Shown here: positions 16,417-22,979 of the stretch, piece by piece
Layout of the letters: every line of letters begins with the position of its first letter
How positions within the stretch are numbered: position 1 is the first letter of the stretch
Assembly (NCBI GenBank): GCA_035493895.1
Contig: DATJHM010000220.1
Location: forward strand, 1 to 22,979
DNA length: 22,979 bases
Source: DATJHM01 sp035493895
GTDB taxonomy: Bacteria; Chloroflexota; Ktedonobacteria; Ktedonobacterales; Ktedonobacteraceae
Direction: 5' to 3'
Made by a program: the position numbers and the translations under genes
The notes under the pieces: model-generated
Seen by the model: the letters and a program-made list of their open reading frames with translations, nothing else
Databases searched by the model: none
What the model was told of the DNA's origin: nothing

Positions 16417-17457
16417 ATGGCGACCGAGTATAAGGATTATTATAGTACCCTCGGGGTCAATAAAAATGCGGATGACAAGGCCATTCGGCAGGCGTTCCGC
16501 AAGCTGGCGCGAAAGTATCATCCGGATGTCAATCCCGGCGATAAGTCGGCTGAGGCGAAGTTCAAGGAGATTAATGAAGCGAATGAGGTGCTCTCTGATC
16601 CCGAAAAGCGCAAGAAATATGATGAGATGAGCAATTATTATCAGCAATATGGACGATGGCCGGGCGCGGCAGGACCAGCAGCGGGGGCCGCAGCTGGAGC
16701 GACGGGGTTTGGAGGTGGGAACTACCAGTATCGTACCGTCAATGAAGAGGACCTCGAGGACCTTTTTGGTGGAGGCCAGTCGCCTTTCTCCAGTTTCTTT
16801 AATACGTATTTCCATTCAGACTTTGCTCCTGGCAGCGAGAGGCGTTCCTACTATACGAACACCAGACGTCCGCAGCGGCCACTTAGCCGTGGGGAGGATA
16901 TTGAGTCAGCGGTCGAGGTGACGCTGGCTGAGGCGTATACGGGAACGAAACGCACATTTGAGTTGAGCGATCCGGATGGGAAGACGCATCGATTAGAAGT
17001 TACCATTCCCGCAGGCGTCGATGAGGGGGCGCGCATTCGTATTGCAGGGCAGGGTTCGCAAGGGGACGCTGGACGGGGCGATCTGTATCTGCGCGTTCAC
17101 ATGCTCGCTGATCCTCGCTTTACGCGTGAAGGGACGACGCTACGCACGGCGATAGAGGTACCGCTGGCGATTTGTCTGCTCGGGGGCGATGCGTTTGTCG
17201 TGACGCCGGATGGACGCCGTCTCCTGTTACGCATTCCCCCTGAAACGCAGAATGGCAAAATGTTCCGCCTGCGTGGACAGGGTATGCCAGAGCAGGTCGG
17301 AAAAACGGAGAAGCGTGGCGATCTTTATGCAGAAGTGAAAGCAGTCCTGCCAACCCATCTGAGCGAGGAGCAACGACGGCTCTTTGAAGCGTTTGCACGC
17401 ACCACTGGCTATACCGGACCGGCAACGCAGGCAGAAACTGGAGGCAAGCATGTCTGA
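16417..17457 (+). CDS. Type II J-domain co-chaperone (DnaJ/CbpA-like, no zinc finger)
   Basis: 346 residues. J-proteins deliver clients to DnaK and stimulate its ATPase. The J-domain (about 6-70) carries the HPD motif at 35-37 (ARKYHPDVNPGD). A Gly/Ala-rich stretch follows (about 83-102, GAAGPAAGAAAGATGFGGG), then FGGGQSPFSSFF. The four CxxCxGxG zinc-finger repeats of classic DnaJ are absent, and the protein passes to two C-terminal beta domains (EDIESAVEVTLAEAYTGTKR; VTIPAGVDEGARIRIAGQGS; GDLYLRVHMLADPRFTREG; RLRGQGMP). This is the DnaJ type II/CbpA layout. The last 8 nt overlap the CbpM-like gene, so the two are translated together. Confidence 0.93.
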   Translation: MATEYKDYYSTLGVNKNADDKAIRQAFRKLARKYHPDVNPGDKSAEAKFKEINEANEVLSDPEKRKKYDEMSNYYQQYGRWPGAAGPAAGAAAGATGFGGGNYQYRTVNEEDLEDLFGGGQSPFSSFFNTYFHSDFAPGSERRSYYTNTRRPQRPLSRGEDIESAVEVTLAEAYTGTKRTFELSDPDGKTHRLEVTIPAGVDEGARIRIAGQGSQGDAGRGDLYLRVHMLADPRFTREGTTLRTAIEVPLAICLLGGDAFVVTPDGRRLLLRIPPETQNGKMFRLRGQGMPEQVGKTEKRGDLYAEVKAVLPTHLSEEQRRLFEAFARTTGYTGPATQAETGGKHV

Positions 17458-17824
17458 GCAGAAAGACCGTCCCGATGTCCAGCAGAACCGGGAGAGCACG
17501 TACTATAGTGAGCAGGAGACCATCGAATACAGCCGTCTGGAGATACAGGCGATTCACCATCTCTGTGATGCAGGGATCATCAATGGCACTGAAGAGATCG
17601 AGAGGGAACGGCGCTATCGTGCCGAGGATCTTCTGCTTTTGCGCCGCGCGCGTCGTCTCCATCAGGATCTGGGCGTGAATCTGGAAGGGATCGAGATCAT
17701 CGTACGCCTGACCGATCGCATTGAGGCGCTGCAACGCGAGCTAGCACAGTATCAAAGAATATTTGCCCAGGCACGAGAGAAGAAGATGGGCGAGAATACA
17801 TCACGCCCTGAACCTTCTGGATAA
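17450..17824 (+). CDS. CbpM-like chaperone modulator (MerR-related helical protein)
   Basis: 124 residues from the ATG at 17450, with GGAGG 5 nt upstream, inside the end of the dnaJ gene; a longer frame upstream only shadows dnaJ. The region YYSEQETIEYSRLEIQAIHHLCDAGII (about 18-44), then RRYRAEDLLLLRRARRLHQDLGVNLEGIEIIVRL (about 54-87), matches CbpM/MerR_2-type proteins. The LR-RLHQDLGVNLEGIEII part is the hallmark, and the tail is a coiled coil (RIEALQRELAQYQRIFAQ). In enterobacteria CbpM binds the J-domain of CbpA and inhibits it. HspR-type DNA-binding repressors are related and sit in the same place in actinobacterial dnaK operons. The canonical HspR recognition helix is not obvious here, so I favour CbpM, but a repressor role is possible. 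Confidence 0.75.
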   Translation: MSEQKDRPDVQQNRESTYYSEQETIEYSRLEIQAIHHLCDAGIINGTEEIERERRYRAEDLLLLRRARRLHQDLGVNLEGIEIIVRLTDRIEALQRELAQYQRIFAQAREKKMGENTSRPEPSG

Positions 17825-17830
17825 TCCAGA
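17816..17830 (+). other. Small hairpin with the cbpM-like stop codon in its loop
   Basis: TCTGGA-TAA-TCCAGA is a perfect 6-bp dyad whose 3-nt centre is the stop codon of the CbpM-like gene. No U-run follows. It may mark the transcript end, but a further 140 bp separate it from the convergent regulator gene and no better terminator was found there. Confidence 0.35.
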
Positions 17831-17972
17831 CCGACCGATGATATGGCATATGGGCGATCGGAAAGAAAAAGAAGGCTGTGGAAGTAGGATGACGGCTTCT
17901 CTTCCCACGCAGAGAACAGAACCAGCGAGCCAGAGAATTCGTCGGTTGCCAGCGGGTCCTCCTGACTGCATG

Positions 17973-18962
17973 TCATATTGAGGAAGAGCCAGACAAGAGT
18001 TCTTCCTCCATCTCCTGGAGAGCAATGTATTCGGCCTGGGCTCTGGTAAGCGATTGTCGCATCTGGTTTGCCTGAAGCAGATGCCGCACTATGCGCTGCT
18101 GGAAACCGGCCAGGATCGACTCCTGCTTCTCAGCAGGGGGCATAACGCCAAACTGTATATCGCCCAGATCATAAAACGCCTCTGTTTCGAAACCTAAGAC
18201 GAGTAGATCAGCATACTGCTGAATAATCTCCTGAATAGCCCAGGAGGAAAAGGCCTGCGGCTGCGCACTGATGACGCAAAGTCCTCCGGCAATGCGTCCC
18301 GAGATGCGAACAGGATACGTTGCCGTGCTCTCCCCCCAGACGAAAGGATCGGTTGGGAAACTTGCGATCTGCTGTTCCCGGCTCTGGAACACAAACGGCC
18401 GACCGGACATAATCGTAGAACCGACCTGCGTTTCTGCCCCAAAGAAGCACGTCTGGTATTCGGAAAAGCGATTCCACGGCGGAGTCCCGCGCCCGATAAT
18501 CGCATAGCAACTGTGCACCCGCTTCCCCGCTACAGGCGGGACGCATTGTGTCAGGAAGACCTCTATCCCCTGTTGCTGTGGATCAAGATGGAGAAGCATC
18601 TGTTGCACAATCATGACCCGAATCGTAAAAGCGCGGATAAGGGGCGGGCTCTTCCTGTAACACTCAAGCACCTCGGCGTAAAAGGTAGAAGGAAGCTCAG
18701 GGAAATACTCTTCCAGGGACGACGTCACTTCAATGAGCAAGTCAGGATCGCATTGAATGATCAACTCGCTCAACTGCTCCCGATAGGCGGGCAGAGCATT
18801 GAGCAACGAGCGAATCTGACCTGGACGGGGAGAAGTCATGCCTGCTGCCCATCTTGTCAACGTGATAGGATGGATATGCATAGCCAGGGCAATGCGCTGA
18901 TGCTCCTGCTTATGATCAATGATCTGCTTCAACAGATCGCGCCAACTATTACATGTTTTCAA
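17973..18962 (-). CDS. XRE-type helix-turn-helix regulator with a C-terminal sensor (GAF-like) domain
   Basis: 329 residues from a TTG at 18962. A stop codon lies two codons upstream and no ATG occurs before the HTH, so the rare start is required; the ribosome binding site is weak (GAGTGAAG). Residues 5-58 (LLKQIIDHKQEHQRIALAMHIHPITLTRWAAG, then PRPGQIRSLLNALP) form a Cro/CI-like HTH, with helix 3 around THPITLTRW. The remainder, from about residue 75 to 290, looks like a single sensory domain: AFTIRVMIVQQML, HSCYAIIGRGTPPW, STIMSGRPFVF, ATYPVRISGRIAGGLCVIS, IIQQYADLLVLGF. It is similar in style to GAF domains, and a helical tail follows. I recognise this layout from Ktedonobacterial genomes but know of no assigned ligand. 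No partner gene is adjacent. Confidence 0.7.
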   Translation of the reverse strand: MKTCNSWRDLLKQIIDHKQEHQRIALAMHIHPITLTRWAAGMTSPRPGQIRSLLNALPAYREQLSELIIQCDPDLLIEVTSSLEEYFPELPSTFYAEVLECYRKSPPLIRAFTIRVMIVQQMLLHLDPQQQGIEVFLTQCVPPVAGKRVHSCYAIIGRGTPPWNRFSEYQTCFFGAETQVGSTIMSGRPFVFQSREQQIASFPTDPFVWGESTATYPVRISGRIAGGLCVISAQPQAFSSWAIQEIIQQYADLLVLGFETEAFYDLGDIQFGVMPPAEKQESILAGFQQRIVRHLLQANQMRQSLTRAQAEYIALQEMEEELLSGSSSI

Positions 18963-19354
18963 GCTTCACTCATCACATATCCAGTCAAAAAGGATTTCAA
19001 CCTGTGCTAGTATATCCTCTGCCATAATAATATGTCAACAAGCACAAGCAAAATAAATACGTATTTCCATGCATTTATGTTGTAAAAATGACCTTATCTC
19101 GTTTATTCATTTCTATACAGAGCGTAAACAATTCCTTCATACAAAGATGAAATTTTCTGGAAGGGGAGGAGTGCAAAACCTTATCCTTACTATCAATTAT
19201 AAACGCATCAATTATGAATACTGTAAGAATTTTTAAAAAGTAAGCTATACTTATAGATGTAATTAGTAACGATGCTTCATGTTTTTCTTCCTGGCACTTT
19301 ACTGATAGACTCGCTAAACAAAAAAACCAATTTTCATTATTGAGGAGCATAGTT
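18963..19354. other. AT-rich divergent intergenic region
   Basis: 392 bp, much richer in A+T than its neighbours. It contains a perfect 12-bp palindrome AAATACGTATTT (19055-19066), a 9-bp direct repeat ATCAATTAT (19192-19200 and 19207-19215, 15-bp period) and a TATACT -10-like hexamer (19246-19251) without a good -35. For the XRE gene a possible promoter is TTGAAA, 17 bp, TGTGAT on the - strand just upstream of its start. An open frame on the - strand across 19075-19524 is a shadow of the DUF1634 gene with no ribosome binding site. No gene supported. Confidence 0.5.
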
Positions 19355-19735
19355 TTGATAACGATGCAAAGTAAACAAAAACGTACAGATATATCGAGCA
19401 TTATCGGGTGGGTTCTGCAAGGTGGCGTGATAGTAAGTTCCGCCGTCATCCTGATAGGAATGATCCTGTTACTGCGAAATCCAGAAGGATTAGCCGCAAT
19501 CCCATTACAGGCCTTCCCACACACAGCTGGTCAAATATGGGCGGGGCTGTGGACATTGCAGCCCCTGGCAATCATTGTCCTGGGATTGCTGCTGCTCATG
19601 GTAACGCCAGTGATTCGGGTAGCGGTATCAATCATCGCCTTTGGGTTAGAGCAGGATCGACTCTACGTCGTTATCACATTCTGCGTGCTTGCCATATTAT
19701 GTATGGGTTATGTGCTGGGGAAGGGTGGAGCATAA
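19355..19735 (+). CDS. DUF1634 family membrane protein
   Basis: 126 residues from a TTG at 19355, preceded by GAGGAG at 7 nt; an ATG three codons later is the alternative but is too far from the site. Three hydrophobic segments are visible (about WVLQGGVIVSSAVILIGMILLL, LQPLAIIVLGLLLLMVTPVI, and LYVVITFCVLAILCMGYVLG), which fits the small integral-membrane DUF1634 family. The TPVIRVAVSIIAFGLEQDRLYV stretch is characteristic. DUF1634 genes are typically paired with TauE/SafE-type transporters, as here: its stop codon overlaps the ATG of the next gene by 1 nt (TAATG). It may be a small partner of that permease. Function is unproven. Confidence 0.8.
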   Translation: MITMQSKQKRTDISSIIGWVLQGGVIVSSAVILIGMILLLRNPEGLAAIPLQAFPHTAGQIWAGLWTLQPLAIIVLGLLLLMVTPVIRVAVSIIAFGLEQDRLYVVITFCVLAILCMGYVLGKGGA

Positions 19736-20604
19736 TGAATCTCTCACTTCTCACAATGCACATTTCGCTCCTCGATATCTTCGTAATTTTCCTGGGAGCA
19801 ATCCTGGCTGGCGTGATAGGGTCGATTATCGGCCTGGGAGGAGGCGTCATTGTCGTACCATTGCTCACGCTGATTATGAAATTGCCGATCGAGTATGCCA
19901 TTGGCGCAAGCATTATCGCCGTTATCGCCACATCGACCGGGGCGGCGGCGGCTTATGTGCGCGACCACCTGACGAACCTGCGCGTTGGCATGTTCCTGGA
20001 ACTGGCAACGACGCTTGGCGCGATCAGTGGAGCATTTCTGGCTGGTTATCTGGCTGCGAACTTGCTCTTTGTGGTGTTTGGGACCGTGCTGCTCATTTCG
20101 ATTGTGCCTGTACTTTTCCGCATGCACGAAGAGCTACCCCATGGCGTACAGAATGATCGCTGGGCCACCGCTCTGCGTCTATCCGGCAGTTATCCTGATG
20201 TACGTCTTGGGCGTGAGGTCAGCTATCAAGTCACACGCACGCCGCTGGGATTAGTCGTGATGTATGTGGCGGGCGCGCTCTCAGGACTGTTAGGGATCGG
20301 TAGTGGCACCTTCAAAGTGCTGGCAATGGATACCTTTATGCGTTTGCCGCTGAAAGTATCAACGACCACCAGCAACTTTATGATGGGCGTCACAGCAGCG
20401 GCCAGCGCGGGTATCTACTTCGAGCGTGGCGAGGTCCTGCCACTTGTCGCGGTCCCGGTCGCGCTCGGCGTCCTGCTGGGAGCGATGGGGGGAGCGCGCG
20501 TGCTGCCACGTTTGACCAACCAGTCGATGCGCCTGATCTTCATCGTAGTACTGGCGCTCGTCGCGCTCCAGATGATACTCCGTGGGCTGGGCATAGGGGG
20601 CTAA
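19735..20604 (+). CDS. TauE/SafE (TSUP) family sulfite/organosulfonate-type permease
   Basis: 289 residues. The start ATG at 19735 overlaps the previous stop, with GGTGGAG 5 nt upstream. TSUP proteins are polytopic membrane proteins thought to export or import sulfite, sulfonates or related anions. Both repeat halves are clear: GAILAGVIGSIIGLGGGVIVVPLLTL near 19-44 with ASIIAVIATSTGAAAAYVR after it, and YVAGALSGLLGIGSGTFKVLAMDTFMRLPLKVSTTTSNFMMGVTA split over about 177-222. The internal loop (RMHEELPHGVQNDRWATALRL, near 127-147) is longer than in minimal members. The substrate is not evident, as no sulfur-metabolism gene is adjacent. Confidence 0.9.
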   Translation: MNLSLLTMHISLLDIFVIFLGAILAGVIGSIIGLGGGVIVVPLLTLIMKLPIEYAIGASIIAVIATSTGAAAAYVRDHLTNLRVGMFLELATTLGAISGAFLAGYLAANLLFVVFGTVLLISIVPVLFRMHEELPHGVQNDRWATALRLSGSYPDVRLGREVSYQVTRTPLGLVVMYVAGALSGLLGIGSGTFKVLAMDTFMRLPLKVSTTTSNFMMGVTAAASAGIYFERGEVLPLVAVPVALGVLLGAMGGARVLPRLTNQSMRLIFIVVLALVALQMILRGLGIGG

Positions 20605-20646
20605 GCCAGGTTATGAATAGGGATACACCGCAATAGGAGACGACAT

Positions 20647-20680
20647 AGTCGGCAGAACCTGCTTGCATCATCTGCCGACT
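20647..20680. terminator. Hairpin between convergent TauE/SafE and membrane protein genes
   Basis: AGTCGGCAGA (20647-20656) pairs perfectly with TCTGCCGACT (20671-20680) around a 14-nt loop, 43 nt after the TSUP stop. The right arm lies inside the last codons of the - strand gene and its stop is in the loop. No U-run on either side, so it is a probable but atypical bidirectional terminator. Confidence 0.55.
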
Positions 20681-21396
20681 GCGCCTCCAGAGAGCAGCGC
20701 CTCAGCTTTGACCTCCCGCTTCACGACCAGCATTTCGATGCTAGCGATCAAGAACCAGATCACCATTACGCCCTGTCCAATAAACGTCACATATCCACTC
20801 GCAGTGTAGAAACCAGTGTAGTCAGTTCCCCAAAAGATCGAGGGAGCGGCCACCAGATTGACAAGAGCGCTGACGCAAGCCGCCCAGCCGACCCATCTGG
20901 ACAACACACCAGTGGACAGAGTAGCATAGCCAGCCGAGGCCAATAAGAGCGCCGACATCATAAGTCCGATTGCACCGTAGAAAACGAAGCTACCCTCCCA
21001 CAGGCCTCTGACCACCGTGGGATCAGCCCTGACGGACGTATCCAGCGCGGCACCACCCTGGAGCGCATCACCAGCCAGTTCCAGGGTAATCACGACCAGA
21101 CCAGCGCCGAACACCAAAGTTGAGATCCATTCCTCATCTGGCCGTACCTGCCGGATCAGGCGACGGAATCCGGCGAGGAAGACCAGGAGGCAGGCCATGA
21201 TGAGTGGGTCGCACAGCGTAGTACGTGTGAGGATAAGAGTGCTTGCTTTGCTCACGGAGTCGCTGAACTGGATGGAGTCCTCCAGTCGAGCCATTGGCTG
21301 TGGGCCTACGAAATAAAGCGGAAGCGCTACCAGGAATACAACGAAGCCCGCGACCCCAAACGCGCCAGTCCAACGTTGCATATGTAGATTATGCAT
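20668..21396 (-). CDS. Membrane protein of unknown function (about six TM segments)
   Basis: 242 residues from the ATG at 21396, chosen for the excellent AAGGAGG 7 nt upstream; the longer frame to 21555 lacks any such signal. Hydrophobic segments appear at about 8-29 (GAFGVAGFVVFLVALPLYF), 67-85 (PLIMACLLVFLAGF), 95-115 (STLVFGAGLVVITLELAG), 138-163 (FVFYGAIGLMMSALLLASAGY), 172-190 (WVGWAACVSALVNLVA) and 203-225 (YVTFIGQGVMVIWFLIASIEML). The general plan resembles DUF4386-like proteins, but I do not recognise a named family with confidence. A DUF4386 gene lies divergently next to it, which may be coincidence or reflect distant kinship. Confidence 0.7.
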   Translation of the reverse strand: MHNLHMQRWTGAFGVAGFVVFLVALPLYFVGPQPMARLEDSIQFSDSVSKASTLILTRTTLCDPLIMACLLVFLAGFRRLIRQVRPDEEWISTLVFGAGLVVITLELAGDALQGGAALDTSVRADPTVVRGLWEGSFVFYGAIGLMMSALLLASAGYATLSTGVLSRWVGWAACVSALVNLVAAPSIFWGTDYTGFYTASGYVTFIGQGVMVIWFLIASIEMLVVKREVKAEALLSGGAVGR

Positions 21397-21720
21397 AAAC
21401 AACCTCCTTCTGTTCGCTGAAACCATACCACACACATCTCGCACTACTATCACAGTTGCTAACACTGCTATCTCACTCTCGTCACCGTCTATATTCACAT
21501 CGTACAGTACATTTGCCATGAGAGCTATTCTGTAGATATTTCCTCTTTTGTGCAAGATTCCAGCGAAACTGTGACGGCTTCGTGAGAGGAACCTGGAGAT
21601 TGTGATCTCCCCTCTATCATCCAGGCATTATACTCTCTTCTGGATGATTATTTGTGATCATAAAAGTTTTTATCTATCAAAACATGGATTTACCCATTTA
21701 CGTAATGAAAGAAGAAAAAG
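21397..21720. other. Intergenic region with two tandem hairpins
   Basis: 324 bp between divergent membrane-protein genes. GGAGAT-TGTG-ATCTCC (21595-21610) is a compact perfect hairpin, followed by ATCATCCAG (21616-21624) and its exact complement CTGGATGAT (21640-21648) with a 15-nt loop. Both lie just upstream of the likely promoter of the DUF4386 gene, so they are more likely protein-binding dyads or a terminator for transcription entering from the left than a leader structure. A segment 21397-21590 holds nothing I can name. Confidence 0.45.
21652..21680 (+). promoter_or_regulatory. Promoter for the DUF4386 gene
   Basis: TTGTGA (21652-21657), a 17-bp spacer and TATCAA (21675-21680) lie about 40 bp before the ATG at 21721 in AT-rich DNA. 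Match to sigma-70 consensus is moderate. Confidence 0.45.
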
Positions 21721-22380
21721 ATGAATTCAGCCGGGAAGACCGCCAGAGTTGCGGGGCTACTGTATCTGCTTGTTGCGGTATGCAGTGGCTTCGCAGCATC
21801 CGTTCGCGCAAATCTTATTGTTTTCGGGGATGCTACAGTAACAGTCAATAATATTAGAGCTTCTGAAATGCTCTTCCGCATCGGCATCGCAGGTGATCTC
21901 GTCGGGCAGGTGCTCCATGTTTTGTTGGCTCTCGTTTTATACGAACTACTCAAAACAGTGAATAAAAGCTATGCTTTACTTATGATCATATTAGCTTTAG
22001 CACCTGTTCCTATCGCGATGCTCAATCAGCTGAACCAATTTGCGGTCCTCCTGCTTTTGAGTGGTACCGACTCTTTTCAAGTGATGTTCTTTCTCCATTT
22101 ACACACGTACGGAGTGCTTATCGCCCAGATATTTTGGGGCCTCTGGCTATTTCCCCTCGGGCTTCTCATCTTCAAGTCTGGCTACATTCCCAGACTTTTC
22201 GGCATCCTGTTAATAATTGCAGGTTTTGGCTATCTCATAGATAGTTTTAGTACATTTCTTTCACCCAACTATACTTTGACGATTGCCATGTTTACGTTTA
22301 TTGGGGAAGTGTTGCTTCCCTTATGGCTTTTGATTAAGGGTATAAAGATGAGATCGGATGCCATCCCGCATGCTGTGTAA
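21721..22380 (+). CDS. DUF4386 family membrane protein
   Basis: 219 residues, with a purine-rich AAAGAAG tract as weak ribosome binding site. The DUF4386 pattern is clear: the N-terminal KTARVAGLLYLLVAVCSGFA (6-25), the short extracytoplasmic part with NIRASEMLFRIGIAGDLVGQVLHVLLAL (split over about 44-71), YELLKTVNKSYALLMIILAL, the FFLHLHTYGVLIAQIFWGLWLFPLGLLIFKSGYIPRLFGILL region (about 124-165), and a C-terminal helix VLLPLWLLIKGIK. Around six TM segments. The family is widespread in soil bacteria and has no assigned function. No partner gene is visible downstream. Confidence 0.85.
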   Translation: MNSAGKTARVAGLLYLLVAVCSGFAASVRANLIVFGDATVTVNNIRASEMLFRIGIAGDLVGQVLHVLLALVLYELLKTVNKSYALLMIILALAPVPIAMLNQLNQFAVLLLLSGTDSFQVMFFLHLHTYGVLIAQIFWGLWLFPLGLLIFKSGYIPRLFGILLIIAGFGYLIDSFSTFLSPNYTLTIAMFTFIGEVLLPLWLLIKGIKMRSDAIPHAV

Positions 22381-22979
22381 TGGCAAGAAATGCTGCTTCT
22401 CCTTTCTTAATCTTTATAATCGGCAGGGGGAGAGATTTCTTTAGGGGTAAATGGGATTGTGGAAATTTTGGGTCGTGCAATATATTTCTGTAAGCTTGTC
22501 CGTTGTTGCAGCCAGGGTCTGTGGAGCGAGCGAGCGGAATCGTACGAGTTCCCGGACGCTGCTCAGTCAAACGTCATGGCGTCTTTTCTACAGCCAGGAA
22601 CACGCGCTCGAGAAGCACGTGTGAGAGCGAGATGGCCGGTGGGGGACGGGGGCGCAGTTCCGCTCTCGCTGCACCACGCCCCTACTGGTCTGGGCGAGCG
22701 TGGTTAAAGGGACGCAATGACGCTTGACTGAGCACTACTGGCCTGGGGAGCATGAGTGTATGCTTTGGGGCAAAAAAACACCCATCTCTCAAAAGTAGAG
22801 ATGGGTGTTTCACAAGAACATATGTGTTTGCATGAAATCAACTGAATATCATTTTTCCTCAATTTTGTCGAGACCACGAGTGACTGAAGCAGCGAGCGCG
22901 CCACAACGCGTCCAAGTGAAACAAGCCGTACGATCATTAGTGTTGCTTTGCTTCGCCTGTTACCAGGTGTCCACCTGCA
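22381..22979. other. Right-edge region without a credible complete gene
   Basis: About 600 bp. After an AT-rich part (22381-22500), 22500-22740 turns GC-rich and palindrome-rich, for example TCGTACGA inside a GGAA/TTCC pair near 22537-22553, and GAGAGCG (22624-22630) complementary to CGCTCTC about 38 nt later. Open frames there have no ribosome binding site or recognisable protein. I could not fit a tRNA or a known RNA family. At the edge, a - strand frame ends with a stop at 22937-22939 after 13 visible residues (AGGHLVTGEAKQH), possibly the tail of a gene lying to the right and served by the terminator at 22776-22810. Confidence 0.4.
22776..22810 (-). terminator. Intrinsic terminator on the - strand
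   Basis: AAACACCCATCTCT (22776-22789) and AGAGATGGGTGTTT (22797-22810) form a perfect 14-bp stem with a 7-nt loop. On the - strand the stem is followed directly by a run of seven T (22772-22778), partly within the stem, the classic intrinsic terminator form. On the + strand only TTT follows. It must end a transcript entering from the right edge, so a - strand gene is expected just beyond the window. Confidence 0.85.

Noticed and set aside
19075..19524. 149-codon - strand frame with hydrophobic stretches
   Set aside because: It overlaps the start of the DUF1634 gene, uses AT-rich intergenic DNA and has no ribosome binding site.
22459..22727. Two overlapping + strand frames (82 and 74 codons)
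   Set aside because: No ribosome binding site and no protein-like composition. The region is GC-rich and palindromic, more likely non-coding.
22704..22937. 77-codon - strand frame at the right edge
   Set aside because: It reads straight through the strong intrinsic terminator at 22776-22810 on the same strand, so it is very unlikely to be a gene.

Overview
The window looks like chromosomal DNA from a GC-rich, free-living heterotroph. My best guess is a Ktedonobacterales-like Chloroflexota. The reasons are the fused LivH-LivM permease, the XRE-plus-sensor regulator style, a DUF993/TIM-barrel sugar cluster, and a dnaK operon with a type II J-protein and a CbpM-like partner but no hrcA or CIRCE site. 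This assignment is inferred from protein flavour, not from a marker gene. No rRNA, tRNA, CRISPR array, integrase or intact transposase was seen.

Left part (1-2460, + strand): the 3' end of a Gfo/Idh/MocA oxidoreductase, a DUF993 (dihydrodipicolinate-synthase-like) protein and a sugar phosphate isomerase/epimerase. They form a likely operon for catabolism of a sugar, polyol or similar compound. Next (2473-3797, - strand) come a stand-alone receiver-domain protein and proC. An Rrf2 regulator with a palindromic site inside its own promoter (4030-4482) and a nitroreductase (4843-5460) follow on the + strand. A strong hairpin separates the nitroreductase from a convergent OsmC-family gene.

Centre (6215-12526, - strand): one long operon runs from a Tat/lipoprotein-type substrate-binding protein through a fused LivH-LivM permease, LivG and LivF to a luciferase-like monooxygenase that is now a pseudogene, and then a glyoxalase-like protein. 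OsmC may be read in part from the same transcript. A long perfect inverted repeat sits between livG and livF.

Right-centre (12837-17824, + strand): a chaperone locus, hsp20 - grpE - dnaK - dnaJ/cbpA-like - cbpM-like. The Hsp20 carries a tandem Gln-rich octapeptide repeat inside its alpha-crystallin domain, which is the most unusual protein feature in the window. A 12-13 bp hairpin separates dnaK from dnaJ, and dnaJ overlaps cbpM by 8 nt.

Right part (17973-22979): an XRE-type regulator with a putative sensor domain (- strand), a DUF1634/TauE-SafE pair (+ strand), a multi-TM protein of unknown function (- strand) and a DUF4386 membrane protein (+ strand). About 600 bp at the right edge has no credible gene except perhaps the last codons of a - strand gene whose intrinsic terminator is clear. 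No convincing new multi-gene defence or mobile system was found. The best leads are the Q-rich Hsp20, the livG-livF inverted repeat and the decaying monooxygenase in the liv operon.
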